64,000 nt of DNA, taken from assembly GCF_015500055.1 (NCBI RefSeq), contig NZ_CP045495.1, positions 1 through 64,000 on the forward strand, read 5' to 3'. The position numbers were made by a program, and so were the translations under genes. Shown in pieces: positions 15,754 to 25,668 of the stretch. Numbering within the stretch: the stretch's first letter is position 1; each line of letters begins with the position of its first letter. Below the pieces are notes generated by a model that saw nothing but the letters and a program-made list of their open reading frames with translations, did not search any database and was not told the origin of the DNA. Source of the DNA: Mesorhizobium sp. NBSH29 (GTDB taxonomy: Bacteria; Pseudomonadota; Alphaproteobacteria; Rhizobiales; Rhizobiaceae).

Positions 15754-15984
15754 ATGAACATCTCCGTTTCCGCGGCGCTGGGGGCGTCGCTTGTCCTTGC
15801 CGGCTGCAATACCATGCCTCCCGAGGTCACGCCGGCTTTTACCCCGGCTGATCCGACCTACGGCATCACCGACAATCATTATCATCCGGTTGTAAGCTAT
15901 ACGCACAGGGAGCCGACCGATCCGCAGAACTGGCGCAAACTCAACGACGACCTGTCGCCCGCAGACAAGGGAGCGGGCTCATGA
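15754..15984 (+). CDS. Small lipoprotein upstream of the TolC-like gene
   Basis: A 76-residue protein with a lipobox (LVLAGC, Cys at residue 18) and a short mature part rich in Pro, Thr and His (NHYHPVVSYTHREP). It overlaps the start of the TolC-like gene (ATGA-type, 15981-15984), so it is made together with it. Similar tiny lipoproteins precede outer-membrane factors in rhizobial copper clusters. Function unknown. Confidence 0.72.
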   Translation: MNISVSAALGASLVLAGCNTMPPEVTPAFTPADPTYGITDNHYHPVVSYTHREPTDPQNWRKLNDDLSPADKGAGS

Positions 15985-17453
15985 TCGGGCTCGCTCGCCT
16001 TTCCATTCTGGCCACCTCGGCGCTGCTCGCCGGCTGCGCCACGAGCGGCACCCTCGACGTTAGTGATCCCAAGGCTGGCTTTACGGCAGTTGCGGGCCGA
16101 ACCACGTCGGTAACCGGTCAGCAGCCGGTCTGGATCCAGTCCAACGCTGAAGCACAGGCGACGGCAGACAAGATCCGGAGCCTCGTGAGAGGCAAGACCA
16201 TCGATGCCGACCTCGCGGTCAAGGTCGCACTCCTGAACAATAAGGGGTTGCAAGCCGCCTATGCCGACATCGGCACGTCCGCAGCCGAGCTTTGGCAGGA
16301 AAGCCTCCCGGTCAATCCCTCATTCGGAATCGGTGTTACTGGCATCGATCCGGTCCGGGTCATCGAGTCCGCAGTAGTAACCAATATCATGTCCGCGATA
16401 ACCCGGCGCCGACGCATGGCGGTCGCAGACGCCCGCTTCCGGCAGGCCCAACTGGTCGCCGCCGAGGCAACCCTCAGGCTGGCCGCCGACACCCGGCGCG
16501 CATGGATTAATGCTGTCGCGTCCAACGAGGCGCTGGGCTATCTGTACAAAGCCCAGCAGACAGCGGACGCAGCATCGGAGCTGGCCAAGAAACTCGGTGA
16601 GACCGGCGCCTTCCCGAAGACCGCCCAGGCACGGGAACATGTACTGTATGCCGAACTGGCGGGACAGTCCGCCAGCGCGCGGCTGGAAGCCCGCAATGCC
16701 CGGGAGGCGCTTAACCGGGCAATGGGGCTGTGGGGCGCCGACATTGACTACAAGCTTCCCGGATCATTGTCCAAGTTGCCTGCGCGTGGTGCGGATAAGC
16801 GGGCAATCGAGGCCGAGGCCCTCAGGAACCGGGTCGATCTCGAGATCGCAAGGCTCGAACTTGAGGCTCTTGCGCAGAGCTACGGTTTAACCAAGGCGAC
16901 ACGGTACGTCTCCGACGTCAACCTGCTCGCCGGGGTGGAGGTCGAGCGCGAGACGGAAGAGGCCGAAGAGGAAGGCACCTCCCCGAAAACCAAAACCGAA
17001 GTCCTGCCAGTCATCGATCTGGAATTCACGATCCCGATCTTTGATACCGGCCAAGCCCGCATGCGTCAGTCCGAAATGGCTTACATGCGGGCCGCAAACC
17101 TGCTTGCCGAGCGGGCGGTCAATATCCGTTCCGAGGCGCGCCAGGCCCACAATGCCCGACAGGCAACGTACGACATCGCCCGCCACTACCGCAACAGTGT
17201 GGTGCCGCTCAGAACGGCGATCGCCGAACAGGCCACCCTGACCTACAACGGCATGATCACCAACACATTTGAACTGCTCGCCGACACCCGTGCCCGCACG
17301 GACTCGCTGCTGCAATCCGTCAACGCCAAGCGCGACTTCTGGCTCGCCGATGCCGCGTTAGCCACTGCTGTCTACGGCGGTGGCGGGGTGCCTGCGGAAG
17401 CTGGAGGCGGAGAAGCCACGCCGGCCGCCGTAAGCGCCGGCGGCGGGCATTAA
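15981..17453 (+). CDS. TolC/CusC-family outer-membrane efflux lipoprotein
   Basis: A 490-residue outer-membrane factor with a lipobox (SALLAGC, Cys 19), two TolC-like repeats of long coiled helices (ALLNNKGLQAAYADIGTSAA; RMRQSEMAYMRAANLLAERA) and a Gly/Ala-rich tail. It would form the exit duct of an RND pump; the obvious partner here is the CusA-type pump at the window start, though the two are 15 kb apart. An acidic insert (ERETEEAEEEGT) sits between the repeats. It is followed 9 nt later by a multicopper oxidase gene. Confidence 0.87.
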   Translation: MIGLARLSILATSALLAGCATSGTLDVSDPKAGFTAVAGRTTSVTGQQPVWIQSNAEAQATADKIRSLVRGKTIDADLAVKVALLNNKGLQAAYADIGTSAAELWQESLPVNPSFGIGVTGIDPVRVIESAVVTNIMSAITRRRRMAVADARFRQAQLVAAEATLRLAADTRRAWINAVASNEALGYLYKAQQTADAASELAKKLGETGAFPKTAQAREHVLYAELAGQSASARLEARNAREALNRAMGLWGADIDYKLPGSLSKLPARGADKRAIEAEALRNRVDLEIARLELEALAQSYGLTKATRYVSDVNLLAGVEVERETEEAEEEGTSPKTKTEVLPVIDLEFTIPIFDTGQARMRQSEMAYMRAANLLAERAVNIRSEARQAHNARQATYDIARHYRNSVVPLRTAIAEQATLTYNGMITNTFELLADTRARTDSLLQSVNAKRDFWLADAALATAVYGGGGVPAEAGGGEATPAAVSAGGGH

Positions 17454-17462
17454 TCAGAAGGA

Positions 17463-18833
17463 ATGACGACAATGCTCTCAAGACGACAGATGCTTGGCGC
17501 TAGCGCCCTTTTGGTCGGGGCGGCCGCGTGGACCAAGACATCGGCGCAGGGGTTGCCTGACGCGCCGATCATGGAATCCCCCGACATGCAGCCACCGATC
17601 TTCCCGTCCAGCGGCCCGGACTACCAGCCGGTGGTAACCCTGAATGGTTGGACGGCTCCCCATCGCGTGATCAACGGCGTCAAGGAGTTCCACCTTGTCG
17701 CCGAGCCGGTCGAGCGCGAACTCGGGCCCGGCATGACAGCCTACCTGTGGGGCTACAACGGCCAGTCGCCCGGACCAACGATCGAGGCCGTCGAGGGCGA
17801 CCGCGTCCGCATCTTCGTCACCAATAGGCTGCCCGAGCACACTACGATCCACTGGCACGGAATGATCCTACCATGCGGCATGGACGGCGTGACGGGCCTG
17901 ACGCAGCCGGGCATCCCGCCAGGCAAGACCTTCGTCTACGAGTTCGATCTCGTGAAGAGCGGCACCTTCATGTACCACCCGCACGCCGACGAGATGGTCC
18001 AGATGGCGATGGGAATGATGGGGTTCTTCGTCATTCATCCCAAGGATCCGAAGCTGCACCGGGTTGATCGCGACTTCGTGTTCCTCCTGAACGCATTCGA
18101 CATCGAGCCGGGCTCGTACGTGCCCAGAGTCATGGAGATGACCGACTTCAATCTTTGGACCTGGAACAGCAGGGTGTTTCCAGGGATCAGCCACCTTGTC
18201 GTCAACAAGGACGACAGGGTTCGGGTGAGGGTCGGCAATCTCACCATGACCAACCACCCGATCCATATGCATGGCTATGATTTCGAGGTGACATGCACGG
18301 ACGGTGGGTGGGTGCGACCCGAGGCGCGTTGGCCGGAGGTCTCCATCGACATCCCCGTCGGCGCGATGCGGGCCTACGAGTTCGACGCCAAGTATCTCGG
18401 CGACTGGGCCATCCACTGCCACAAGTCACATCACACCATGAACGCCATGGGCCACGACGTGCCGACCTTCATCGGCGTCGACAAGTCCGCCTTGGCCAAG
18501 AAGATCCAGCAGGTGTCGCCGGACTACATGCCCATGGGCAATCGCGGCATGGCGGACATGGGCGAGATGGAGATGCCGCTCCCCGATAACACCATTCCGA
18601 TGATGACTGGATGGGGCCAGTTCGGCGCCATCGAAATGGGCGGCATGTTCTCGGTCGTGAAGGTTCGCGAGGGCATCTCCGCGAACGATTACGCCGATCC
18701 GGGCTGGTATGAGCACCCGGAAGGAACCGTCGCTTACGAGTGGACCGGCGAGGTCCCGCAGCCGGTCAAGGCAGGCGACGCAAAAACGATGGTTCCGGCA
18801 GGTCCGCACGGCAACCACGGCAAACAGGGCTGA
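17463..18833 (+). CDS. Tat-exported two-domain multicopper oxidase
   Basis: A 456-residue periplasmic oxidase. A Tat-type signal (SRRQMLGASALLVGAAAW) opens the protein. Copper motifs are HWHG at 130, a HPHADE variant of the second motif, HPIHMHG at 265 and HCHKSHH at 318, with 188 residues between first and last, so it is a compact two-domain enzyme. After it comes a Met-rich tail (NRGMADMGEMEMP, GQFGAIEMGGMF), which often helps bind Cu(I). It is expected to oxidise Cu(I) to the less toxic Cu(II). Its neighbours are a TolC-like duct and a cupredoxin. Confidence 0.9.
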   Translation: MTTMLSRRQMLGASALLVGAAAWTKTSAQGLPDAPIMESPDMQPPIFPSSGPDYQPVVTLNGWTAPHRVINGVKEFHLVAEPVERELGPGMTAYLWGYNGQSPGPTIEAVEGDRVRIFVTNRLPEHTTIHWHGMILPCGMDGVTGLTQPGIPPGKTFVYEFDLVKSGTFMYHPHADEMVQMAMGMMGFFVIHPKDPKLHRVDRDFVFLLNAFDIEPGSYVPRVMEMTDFNLWTWNSRVFPGISHLVVNKDDRVRVRVGNLTMTNHPIHMHGYDFEVTCTDGGWVRPEARWPEVSIDIPVGAMRAYEFDAKYLGDWAIHCHKSHHTMNAMGHDVPTFIGVDKSALAKKIQQVSPDYMPMGNRGMADMGEMEMPLPDNTIPMMTGWGQFGAIEMGGMFSVVKVREGISANDYADPGWYEHPEGTVAYEWTGEVPQPVKAGDAKTMVPAGPHGNHGKQG

Positions 18834-18870
18834 CAAGCCAATCCCCAAAAACGAGAAAGGTAGACCTAAC

Positions 18871-19356
18871 ATGAAAAAAATCCTTATCGCGACTGCTGTC
18901 GCGGCGCTTACCGTCACCGCGGCCCTGGCCGCCGGCAAACATGCCGGTGGGCACGGAGAGGAAGGCATGGCCATCGGCCAGCCGGCGGGCGAAGCAAAGC
19001 CCAAGCGCACCATCAACGTCGTCATGAAGGACAAGTCGGACGGCGGCATGGTCTTCGAACCGTCGACCATCGCCGTACGCCAGGGCGAGACCATTCGCCT
19101 GAAGTTCGTGAACAGCGGCGAGCAGGATCATGAGTTCGTGATGGATACGCACGAGGCCGTCATGGAGCACAAGGAAGTCATGGCCAAGTTCCCGGAAATG
19201 GAACACGACGACCCGAACGCGATCCGTCTCAAGGCCGGCGAACGCGGCGAGATCCTCTGGACCTTCGCCAACGCCGGCGAGTTCTCGTTCGCCTGCCTCA
19301 TTCCTGGCCACTACGAGTCTGGAATGAAGGGGGCTCTGAAAGTCTCGGGCAAGTAA
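18871..19356 (+). CDS. Periplasmic cupredoxin (blue copper) protein
   Basis: A 161-residue protein with a signal peptide (MKKILIATAVAALTVTAALA), a His/Gly-rich linker and a plastocyanin-like domain. Type 1 copper ligands are visible: His in EQDHEFV and the C-x4-H-x4-M set in ACLIPGHYESGMKG. It resembles the cupredoxins found beside copper oxidases in proteobacterial resistance islands. It may carry electrons or copper between the oxidase and other partners. The start at 18871 is set by the signal peptide and AGAAAGG upstream. Confidence 0.87.
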   Translation: MKKILIATAVAALTVTAALAAGKHAGGHGEEGMAIGQPAGEAKPKRTINVVMKDKSDGGMVFEPSTIAVRQGETIRLKFVNSGEQDHEFVMDTHEAVMEHKEVMAKFPEMEHDDPNAIRLKAGERGEILWTFANAGEFSFACLIPGHYESGMKGALKVSGK

Positions 19357-19383
19357 CTCGACAATCCATACAGGAGAAGACGC

Positions 19384-19665
19384 ATGATCCTACGCAAAAT
19401 GGCACTCGCGGCGATGCTTGGCCTCGCCGCTGCGCAACCGGGTTTTACCGCCGAGTTCACCAAGGGCGAGGTGACCAAGGTGGACGCTAAACAGAAGAAA
19501 ATCACCATCAAGCACGAGGCGCTTGAGAATCTCGACATGCCGGCCATGACGATGGTGTTTGTCGTCGCGGACGACGCCATGCTTGAAAAGGTCAAGCCGG
19601 GGCAGGCGATCGAGTTCATAGCCGACCGCGTCAACGGCCGCATCACCGTCGTTGAAATCAAGTAA
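19384..19665 (+). CDS. CusF-like periplasmic copper chaperone
   Basis: A 93-residue protein with a signal peptide and a small OB-fold of the CusF type. The metal-site strand reads IKHEALENLDMPAMTMVF: the His and the two Met ligands of CusF (H, MTM) are present, but the Trp that stacks on Cu(I) in E. coli CusF is a Met here (DMPAMTM). CusF hands periplasmic Cu(I) or Ag(I) to the CusCBA pump. An AGGAGAAG site precedes the ATG. Confidence 0.85.
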   Translation: MILRKMALAAMLGLAAAQPGFTAEFTKGEVTKVDAKQKKITIKHEALENLDMPAMTMVFVVADDAMLEKVKPGQAIEFIADRVNGRITVVEIK

Positions 19666-19675
19666 GGAATTCCTT

Positions 19676-19698
19676 GCCGCGGCCTCTGGGACCGCGGC
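19676..19698 (+). terminator. Hairpin between the CusF-like and cyclase genes
   Basis: GCCGCGG (19676-19682) and CCGCGGC (19692-19698) form a 7-bp stem with a 9-nt loop. With no U tract it may attenuate rather than stop transcription into the cyclase. Confidence 0.4.
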
Positions 19699-19720
19699 GA
19701 GGTCCCCCTCAAGTCGCGAC

Positions 19721-21085
19721 ATGAACGTGCTGGCTTATCTGCATGCTGCCAATTTGAGGCAACTGCTCGTAAATATTCGCGGGATCGCGTGCAATCTGGG
19801 CGCCGACCTCAGGATCATGTCACTCTACCTGCGGACGGCGGCCGTTCTGGCCGCGGTCGCGCTGATCTTCGTCGGCAGCGGCCGTGGGATATTGTTCTTC
19901 GTACCCGCGCTTGCGGTTTATCTGCTCGCCTGTGCACTGCTGTCGGCGCTCTCGCTCTGGCGCACAGACCCGCCGGCTCAACAGCTCTATTGGGTGATCC
20001 TGGACGCGGTTTTTGTCACGGCCGTTCTCTATGAGCATATTCTGGGCGCGCTCGTCTCACAGCCTCACGGACTGACGACGGCTAGCCTTGTCATACCTTT
20101 TCTATTCCTAAGCCATGTTGGCATGACCCTGCGAGGGCGCCTGATCGTTCTGTTCTCGTCCGTGGTTTTCTGCGCCTGGCTCGTCATGCTCGCGTTGATG
20201 GCCTGGCGCCATGAGCCGGAGGCTCCCGGCACATTCTGGCCGGTTTTTCTTAGCCTTGATTCCGGCCTTGCCCTGACGTTCGGATTGACCGCGATGTCGG
20301 CCGGCCTCCTGGCGGTGGACCACCAACGCGCGCGTCGTGAAACGCACAGGATCGATCGCTGGCGGCACAATCTTTCGCGATTTTTCTCGCCATTCGTTGT
20401 CGCGGAGCTGCAGGAGGCTGGTCGCTCGCTCGCCCTGCAAAGACGCCCTGCGGCGATCATGTTCGTCGACTTGCGCGATTTCACGAGCTACGCAGAACAT
20501 GCTTCGCCAGCACACCTCGCGCACGTGCTAACTGAATACCGGCAGCTTGTTGCGGGTACGGTCTTTGCCTTCGGTGGCACCGTCGATAAATTTATTGGTG
20601 ATGGCGTCATGGCAGTGTTTGGCCAGCCGGCGGCTCGGGATGACGATGCCGAGCGGGCCTTGTGCTGCGCCTTGGAGCTTTGCGATCGGTTACAGGCGTG
20701 GCAGCCCTTCCATACAGTCGATCATGCGACCTTTCAGGCGGGAATTGGTGTTCACTACGGAATGGTGATCGGCGGCGTGCTGGATAGCGGCAGCCACGAC
20801 GAGTTCACGGTGTTCGGAGATGCCGTCAATGTCGCCCAGCGTCTTGAGTCGCTGACCAAAGAGTTGGGCGCGACGCTGGTTGTGTCCTTCGCTCTGCTGG
20901 CGCGCACGCCTAGGGCTAGGAGGTCCGGTGGCTGGCTCTTCAAGAAGGGCGTCGCACTGACCGGCCGTAGAATCCCGATTAATATAGCCTACCGTCCCCG
21001 GCACCTCAAAACTGCTAATTCTTCAAATGAAGTTAATGCCGTCACGCGGTTGCCCTCCTCCTCCATGTTGCGTTCCGACGCATGA
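19721..21085 (+). CDS. Membrane-bound class III adenylate/guanylate cyclase
   Basis: A protein of about 454 residues with roughly six N-terminal helices and a C-terminal class III cyclase domain. The two metal Asp residues are in FVDLRDF (D250) and KFIGDGVMAVFG (D294), and the transition-state region reads VFGDAVNVAQRLE, so the core looks active. The start at 19721 is a choice; an earlier in-frame ATG at 19652 overlaps the CusF-like gene and a later one lies at 19814. A cyclase at the end of a copper cluster suggests metal-linked cAMP signalling, but cotranscription is not shown. Confidence 0.82.
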   Translation: MNVLAYLHAANLRQLLVNIRGIACNLGADLRIMSLYLRTAAVLAAVALIFVGSGRGILFFVPALAVYLLACALLSALSLWRTDPPAQQLYWVILDAVFVTAVLYEHILGALVSQPHGLTTASLVIPFLFLSHVGMTLRGRLIVLFSSVVFCAWLVMLALMAWRHEPEAPGTFWPVFLSLDSGLALTFGLTAMSAGLLAVDHQRARRETHRIDRWRHNLSRFFSPFVVAELQEAGRSLALQRRPAAIMFVDLRDFTSYAEHASPAHLAHVLTEYRQLVAGTVFAFGGTVDKFIGDGVMAVFGQPAARDDDAERALCCALELCDRLQAWQPFHTVDHATFQAGIGVHYGMVIGGVLDSGSHDEFTVFGDAVNVAQRLESLTKELGATLVVSFALLARTPRARRSGGWLFKKGVALTGRRIPINIAYRPRHLKTANSSNEVNAVTRLPSSSMLRSDA

Positions 21086-21118
21086 AGTCCGACCGCGTTC
21101 ACATGAAAGGCGCTAATC

Positions 21119-21557
21119 ATGAACAGGCGAATCCTGCTGCTGCTGATGGCAACGGTGGCAACCGGCGCGCAAGCCGCCGTTAAACCTGCCGTGGCGGTGC
21201 ATAAGAACCCGTGGTGCGGCTGCTGCGGCGCGTGGGCGATCCGCGCTGCGCCAGGCGGGCTATCGGGTCACATTGCATGACAGTGACGATTTGGGGCCGA
21301 TGACAAAGTCTCTCGGTATTCCGGACAAGCTGCAGGGGTGCCATACCGCGATGGTTGACGGCTATTATGTGGAAGGGCATGTGCCGCTCCATGCGATTGC
21401 GCGTCTGCTAGAAGAGCGGCCGCCGATCGCGGGCTTGGCGGTGCCGGGTATGCCCAAAGGCTCCCTTGGGATGGGCAGCCATCCCGAAGCCAGCTATGAC
21501 GTTTTCGCGGTGGGTAAGGATAGTGTTTCGATCGTATTTGAGCACGTCGGCAAATAG
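21119..21557 (+). pseudogene. DUF411 metal-binding protein gene, frameshifted
   Basis: The 5' part encodes a signal peptide and the DUF411 start HKNPWCGCCGAWA. It then leaves the frame near CC at 21241-21242; removing one C gives ALRQAGYRVTLHDSDDLGPM, and the new frame runs to 21557 through IPDKLQGCHTAMVDGYYVEG and GLAVPGMPKGSLGM, all typical of DUF411. DUF411 proteins are small Cys/Met-containing proteins of copper and silver clusters. As written only 52 residues would be made. Damage by real mutation or by a base-calling error are both possible. Confidence 0.85.
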
Positions 21558-22174
21558 GTCGAGGAAAACTTTGCACGCGATAGCGCGAGGCATTTGGTGC
21601 CGCTCCCCGATACGTAATTCCAGCATCTTGTCTTGGGTGAGACGCATCGCGTCAGCGTCGAAGTCCGAAAACGGCTGAACGTGAGTCAGGTCCGTTGCCT
21701 ATCAGCATGCCAAGGTGGCGGCCGAAATCGCGAGGATCTCGCCTCGTTCGCATATGGATATCGCAGTGGTCCAGGCGATCGTCGACGATGAGACGCGACG
21801 CGGAGAGGCTTCTCGCAGCCATGACGATTGAACTGGCGGCCGCGCCGAGATCGCTTCGGCACGGCACGGAAGCCGTCTTTTCAACCTGAGGCGCTGGACC
21901 GGACCGGATGTGTCCCCGGTGCGGCATTGTGGTTCGGCATCCGGGAAAAGAGCGTGCGAGAGGGCACGGACCACCTTCGGAGCAAGTCCGACCCCGCTCT
22001 CCATGGATGGCTTTCCTGGTCCTCCGCCCGGCCTTCCACGATCAACCCGCCAGGGGTCGGCTATGCGGAGCATGCCGCCGCTGCGGCTTCGCCTGCGCGG
22101 TGATCGCGGCCGGTTGAGGACACTGACGGAGCCATCGAGCGGGGATCGGCCTCGCTCAAAGGTGGAGCCCTCAA
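21558..22174. other. No supported gene; junction of metal island and backbone
   Basis: About 600 bp with several short overlapping frames and no start signal or known motif. The leftward frame near 21560-21680 (DADAMRLTQDKMLELRIGE) looks protein-like but runs into the DUF411 gene; it may be the remnant of a gene broken at this junction. Confidence 0.35.
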
Positions 22175-22357
22175 ATGTCGCACGATCTTTCCCTCGCCCA
22201 GTCCCACGCGTTCCAGCTCGCCCGCACCCTGATGGTCCCGGTCACACTGTTCCAGGTCGATGGAGAGTTCGGCGTGCTGCCGAGTGACGAACTCGATGAC
22301 GCCGACGTGGTCATCGTCCATGAGTACGATCCCCACCAGTACGGCCCGGCTCATTGA
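22175..22357 (+). CDS. Small conserved backbone protein, function unknown
   Basis: A 60-residue acidic protein (LARTLMVPVTLFQVDGEFGV, then DDADVVIVHEYDPHQYGPAH) with GGTGGAG upstream of its ATG. Proteins of this size and sequence style occur next to DUF3991/toprim genes on rhizobial elements. No domain or function is recognised. Confidence 0.6.
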   Translation: MSHDLSLAQSHAFQLARTLMVPVTLFQVDGEFGVLPSDELDDADVVIVHEYDPHQYGPAH

Positions 22358-23042
22358 GCCGGGTTCGCCCTGACGGGCGTGTACCGCTCGCGCGCGGGCG
22401 GCCGCAAGGGACGCTGCGCCGCGTCTGGTTGATGTCACGGCGCTGCGCGCCCTGCATATTTTATCAGTTGCCAGACGCGCCCTTGCCCCCTTCGCTCTTC
22501 GCGGAGGCGGGGATGGTCCCGCGAGGTGCGGGAAGAGGAAACTTGAGCGGGAAAGGTCCGACCCGGAGGCGTGTCGGGAAGAGAAATGGAAAAGAGAGAC
22601 ATTGAGGAGCTGAGGGAGCGCGTTCCCTGCGCGGCCGTGCTCGAGAAGGCCGGATTTGCGATCGATCTGAAAGAGAGCACACGCAAGGCTGTCAAATACC
22701 GGCGGGGTGAAGAGATCATCATCGTGATCCATGACGGCAAGGGCTGGTTCGATCCTCTCTCCGACGTCAAGGGCGACGTGTTCTCGCTTGTCGAGCATCT
22801 CGACGACATCGGCTTCGCAGAGGTGCTCCAGCGGGTCTTGGAACTGGTCGGGTTCGTGCCCAGCGAACCCGTCTGGACGAGGCGCTCCCGCGAGCGCGAT
22901 CCGCATCTCGGCGTTCACGAGCGATGGAGTGCGAGACGCAGGCCATGGCGGAGCTCCATGACCTGGCGCTATCTGCGCGATGAACGTGGTCTTCCGGATA
23001 CCGTCCTCCGCGCCGCGATCCAGCACGATCGGCTTCGCGAAG

Positions 23043-23050
23043 GGCCTCGC
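23043..23050. repeat. Left copy of 8-bp target duplication (IS21 element)
   Basis: GGCCTCGC, repeated at 25680-25687 directly outside the IS ends. The length suits IS21-family insertion. Confidence 0.88.
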
Positions 23051-23062
23051 TGCGTGTTTCAC

Positions 23063-23144
23063 TAAATCGCGGACACCGATTCCGGTAAATCGCGGACAGC
23101 GATTTCAGTAAATACGGGACAGTGATTCCGCTAATTCCCGGACA
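23063..23144 (+). repeat. Four IS21 left-end repeats with 23-bp period
   Basis: Copies of a TAAATCGCGGACA-like 13-mer start at 23063, 23086, 23109 and 23132, exactly 23 bp apart. Repeated end motifs of this kind are the transposase-binding sites of IS21 elements. Confidence 0.85.
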
Positions 23145-23226
23145 GTTTTCGGGGCGGATATGACGGTCGGTTCTCGGGAGCGCCGTTCTGACATTTTGCC
23201 CTCTCACCATCGGGTTGAGAGGGGCC

Positions 23227-24780
23227 ATGCCAAGACGGAAGCAAGCGAGACGAACGAGCGTGAAGGACATACGATCGATCCTGCGGCTGGCGCATGAGCA
23301 TGGGCTTTCAGTGCGTGCGGTGTCGGAGCGGCTGCGGATCAGCAAGACCTCTGTTTCGACCTATCTGTTGCGAGCGCGAGAGGCGGGGCTTTGCGGCTGG
23401 CCGCTGCCGCCTGGCTGTGACGATGATGCGGCGCTTGAAGGGCTTCTGTTCCGGCGGGTGGGCCGTCCGCCGCAGGATCTGAGCGAGCCGGATTGGGCGA
23501 TGATCGCGCTCGAGCTGAAGCGCAAGGGCGTGACGCTGACGCTGCTTTGGCAGGAATATCGCGCCGCCCATCCCGACGGTTATGGCTACACCTGGTTCTG
23601 CGACAGGTTCGGCGCGTTCCAGCGCCGGACGAGCGCGACATTCCGCAACCGTCACGTGGCGGGCGCAGTGATGCAGACCGATTATGCCGGCCAAACGGTG
23701 TCCATTGTCGATCCCGATACCGGCTTCATCCGCCAGGCGCAAATCTTCGTGGCCGTGCTGGGCGCGTCGTCCTTCACCTTCGCTCATGCCAGCTTCAGTC
23801 AGAAGCTGCCCGACTGGATCGAGGGGCAGTGCCGGGCCTTGAGCTTCTTCGGCGGCGTGCCGAAGGCGATCGTCTGCGACAATCTGAAGGCGGGCGTTGT
23901 CAAGGCGCTGTGGTTCGAGCCGACGCTCAACCAGACCTTCGCCGCCATGGCCGAACATTACGACACGACGATCCTGCCGACCCGAAGCCGCAAGCCGCGC
24001 GACAAGGGAAAGGTCGAGGGCGCGGTGCTGATCGTCGAACGCTGGATCCTGGCCCGGCTGCGCAACAGGCGCTTCTTCAGCCTTGCCGATCTGAATGCCG
24101 CCATCGCGGTGCTGCTGGAAGACCTGAATAACCGGCCCATGCGCCATGTCGGCAAGAGCCGCCGGGAGATGTTCGAGGAGATCGAGCGCTCGGCGCTGTC
24201 GCCGTTGCCGGCGGCGCCGTTCGAATACGCGGAATGGAAATCGGCCAAGGTCCATCCCGACTACCATGTCGAGGTCGACAGAACCTTCTATTCGGCGCCG
24301 CATGCGCTGATCGGCCGGCGCGTGGACGTGCGGCTAACCCACCGGGTGGTCGAGATCTTCAATGATCACAAGCGGGTCGCCAGTCATGTCCGTCGCTCGC
24401 AGCGTTCCGGCCATGTCACCGTCAACGAGCATATGCCCAAGGCCCATCAGCGCTATGCCAACACGACGCCGGCGAGCCTGATCCGGCAGGCGGCCAGCAT
24501 CGGCGCCAACACGGCCATTCTGGTCGAGCGCATGATGCGCGATCGACCTCACCCAGAGCAGGGATTCCGTTCCGCCTTCGGCATCCTCTCGCTGGCCCGG
24601 CGCTATGAACGGGATCGACTGGAGGCGGCCTGCGAGCGCGCGCTGATGATCAACGCGATCACCTACTCCTCCGTCAGCGCCATCCTCAAATCCGGCCTCG
24701 ACCGCGCGCCGCCCGCGGCAGCGCCTGTCAAACCAGCACCGCCGCACACCAACATTCGCGGCGGCTCCTATTATCAATGA
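23227..24780 (+). CDS. istA: IS21-family transposase IstA
   Basis: A 517-residue transposase with an N-terminal helix-turn-helix ([20 protein letters not shown]) and an integrase-type core. The DDE residues are D152 ([10 protein letters not shown]), D218 ([10 protein letters not shown]) and E264 ([15 protein letters not shown]). A C-terminal beta domain ([20 protein letters not shown]) follows. Start at the ATG 23227, with an in-frame TTG 12 nt earlier. It is followed 16 nt later by istB. Confidence 0.94.
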   Translation: MPRRKQARRTSVKDIRSILRLAHEHGLSVRAVSERLRISKTSVSTYLLRAREAGLCGWPLPPGCDDDAALEGLLFRRVGRPPQDLSEPDWAMIALELKRKGVTLTLLWQEYRAAHPDGYGYTWFCDRFGAFQRRTSATFRNRHVAGAVMQTDYAGQTVSIVDPDTGFIRQAQIFVAVLGASSFTFAHASFSQKLPDWIEGQCRALSFFGGVPKAIVCDNLKAGVVKALWFEPTLNQTFAAMAEHYDTTILPTRSRKPRDKGKVEGAVLIVERWILARLRNRRFFSLADLNAAIAVLLEDLNNRPMRHVGKSRREMFEEIERSALSPLPAAPFEYAEWKSAKVHPDYHVEVDRTFYSAPHALIGRRVDVRLTHRVVEIFNDHKRVASHVRRSQRSGHVTVNEHMPKAHQRYANTTPASLIRQAASIGANTAILVERMMRDRPHPEQGFRSAFGILSLARRYERDRLEAACERALMINAITYSSVSAILKSGLDRAPPAAAPVKPAPPHTNIRGGSYYQ

Positions 24781-24796
24781 AGGAAGGAACAGACAC

Positions 24797-25573
24797 GTGC
24801 TGACACATCCCACTCTCGACCAGATGCAGGCCCTCGGCCTTGGCGGAATGGCTACTGCCTACCGGGAACTGGCCGAACAGAATAACGCCGATAAGCTCAG
24901 TCGCGATGAGTGGCTCGGCCTGATGCTCGATCGTGAAACAGCCATCCGCGCCGACAAGCGTTTGACCAATCGGCTCGCCGCGGCAAGGCTGCGTTTTGCG
25001 GATGCCTGCATCGAGAACATCGACTTCGCCGCCCATCGCGGTCTCGATCGGCGCAACACGTTATCGCTGGCCCAGGGCGCATGGCTGAAGGCCCACGAGA
25101 ACCTGATCATCACCGGGCAGACCGGCACCGGAAAGACCTGGTTGGCCTGCGCCATCGGACGGCAGGCGGCGAGGCTCGACCATTCGGTGCTCTATCTGCG
25201 CATGCCGCGTCTGTTCGAGGATCTCGGCCTGGCGCGCCTCGATGGACGCTTCCCGCGGCTCGTCGACAAGCTGGCCCGGGTGCAACTGCTGATCCTTGAT
25301 GATTGGGGCACCCACACACTGAACGACCAGCAACGTCTCGATCTTCTGGAAATCTTCGAGGAGCGCTATCGCCGGAAATCCACGCTGATCACCGCGCAAC
25401 TCCCCGTCGCGCAATGGCACAGCATGATCGGAGAACCGACAATTGCCGACGCCATTCTTGACCGGATCATCCACAATGCCCATCGCATCGCGCTCGAAGG
25501 GGACAGCATGAGAAAGCAAAAAACACCGCCGCCCTTGACCGGCGACGAAAACGGCGAAATCAATCGCAAATGA
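24797..25573 (+). CDS. istB: IS21-family helper ATPase IstB
   Basis: A 258-residue DnaC/DnaA-like AAA+ ATPase that helps IstA choose and capture its target. Walker A is GQTGTGKT, Walker B LLILDDWG. The start is a GTG at 24797, with AAGGAAGGAA upstream. The C-terminal tail ([15 protein letters not shown]) is typical of IstB. Family length about 250-260 residues, so it is complete. Confidence 0.94.
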   Translation: MLTHPTLDQMQALGLGGMATAYRELAEQNNADKLSRDEWLGLMLDRETAIRADKRLTNRLAAARLRFADACIENIDFAAHRGLDRRNTLSLAQGAWLKAHENLIITGQTGTGKTWLACAIGRQAARLDHSVLYLRMPRLFEDLGLARLDGRFPRLVDKLARVQLLILDDWGTHTLNDQQRLDLLEIFEERYRRKSTLITAQLPVAQWHSMIGEPTIADAILDRIIHNAHRIALEGDSMRKQKTPPPLTGDENGEINRK

Positions 25574-25609
25574 CTTCAATCAGGCAACTGAGGACCGACA
25601 CCATCCTGC

Positions 25610-25668
25610 TGTCCGGGAATTAGTGAAACAGCTGTCCGCGACTTAGCGGAACGACTGTCCCGTTTTTG
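25610..25668 (-). repeat. Three IS21 right-end repeats with 23-bp period
   Basis: TGTCCGGGAATTA, TGTCCGCGACTTA and TGTCCCGTTTTTG start at 25610, 25633 and 25656. They are inverted relative to the left-end set and keep the same 23-bp step. Confidence 0.85.

Noticed and set aside
24797-25573. IstB-like ATPase considered as a DnaC-type replication loader
   Set aside because: Direct coupling to istA and placement inside IS21 ends identify it as the IS helper.
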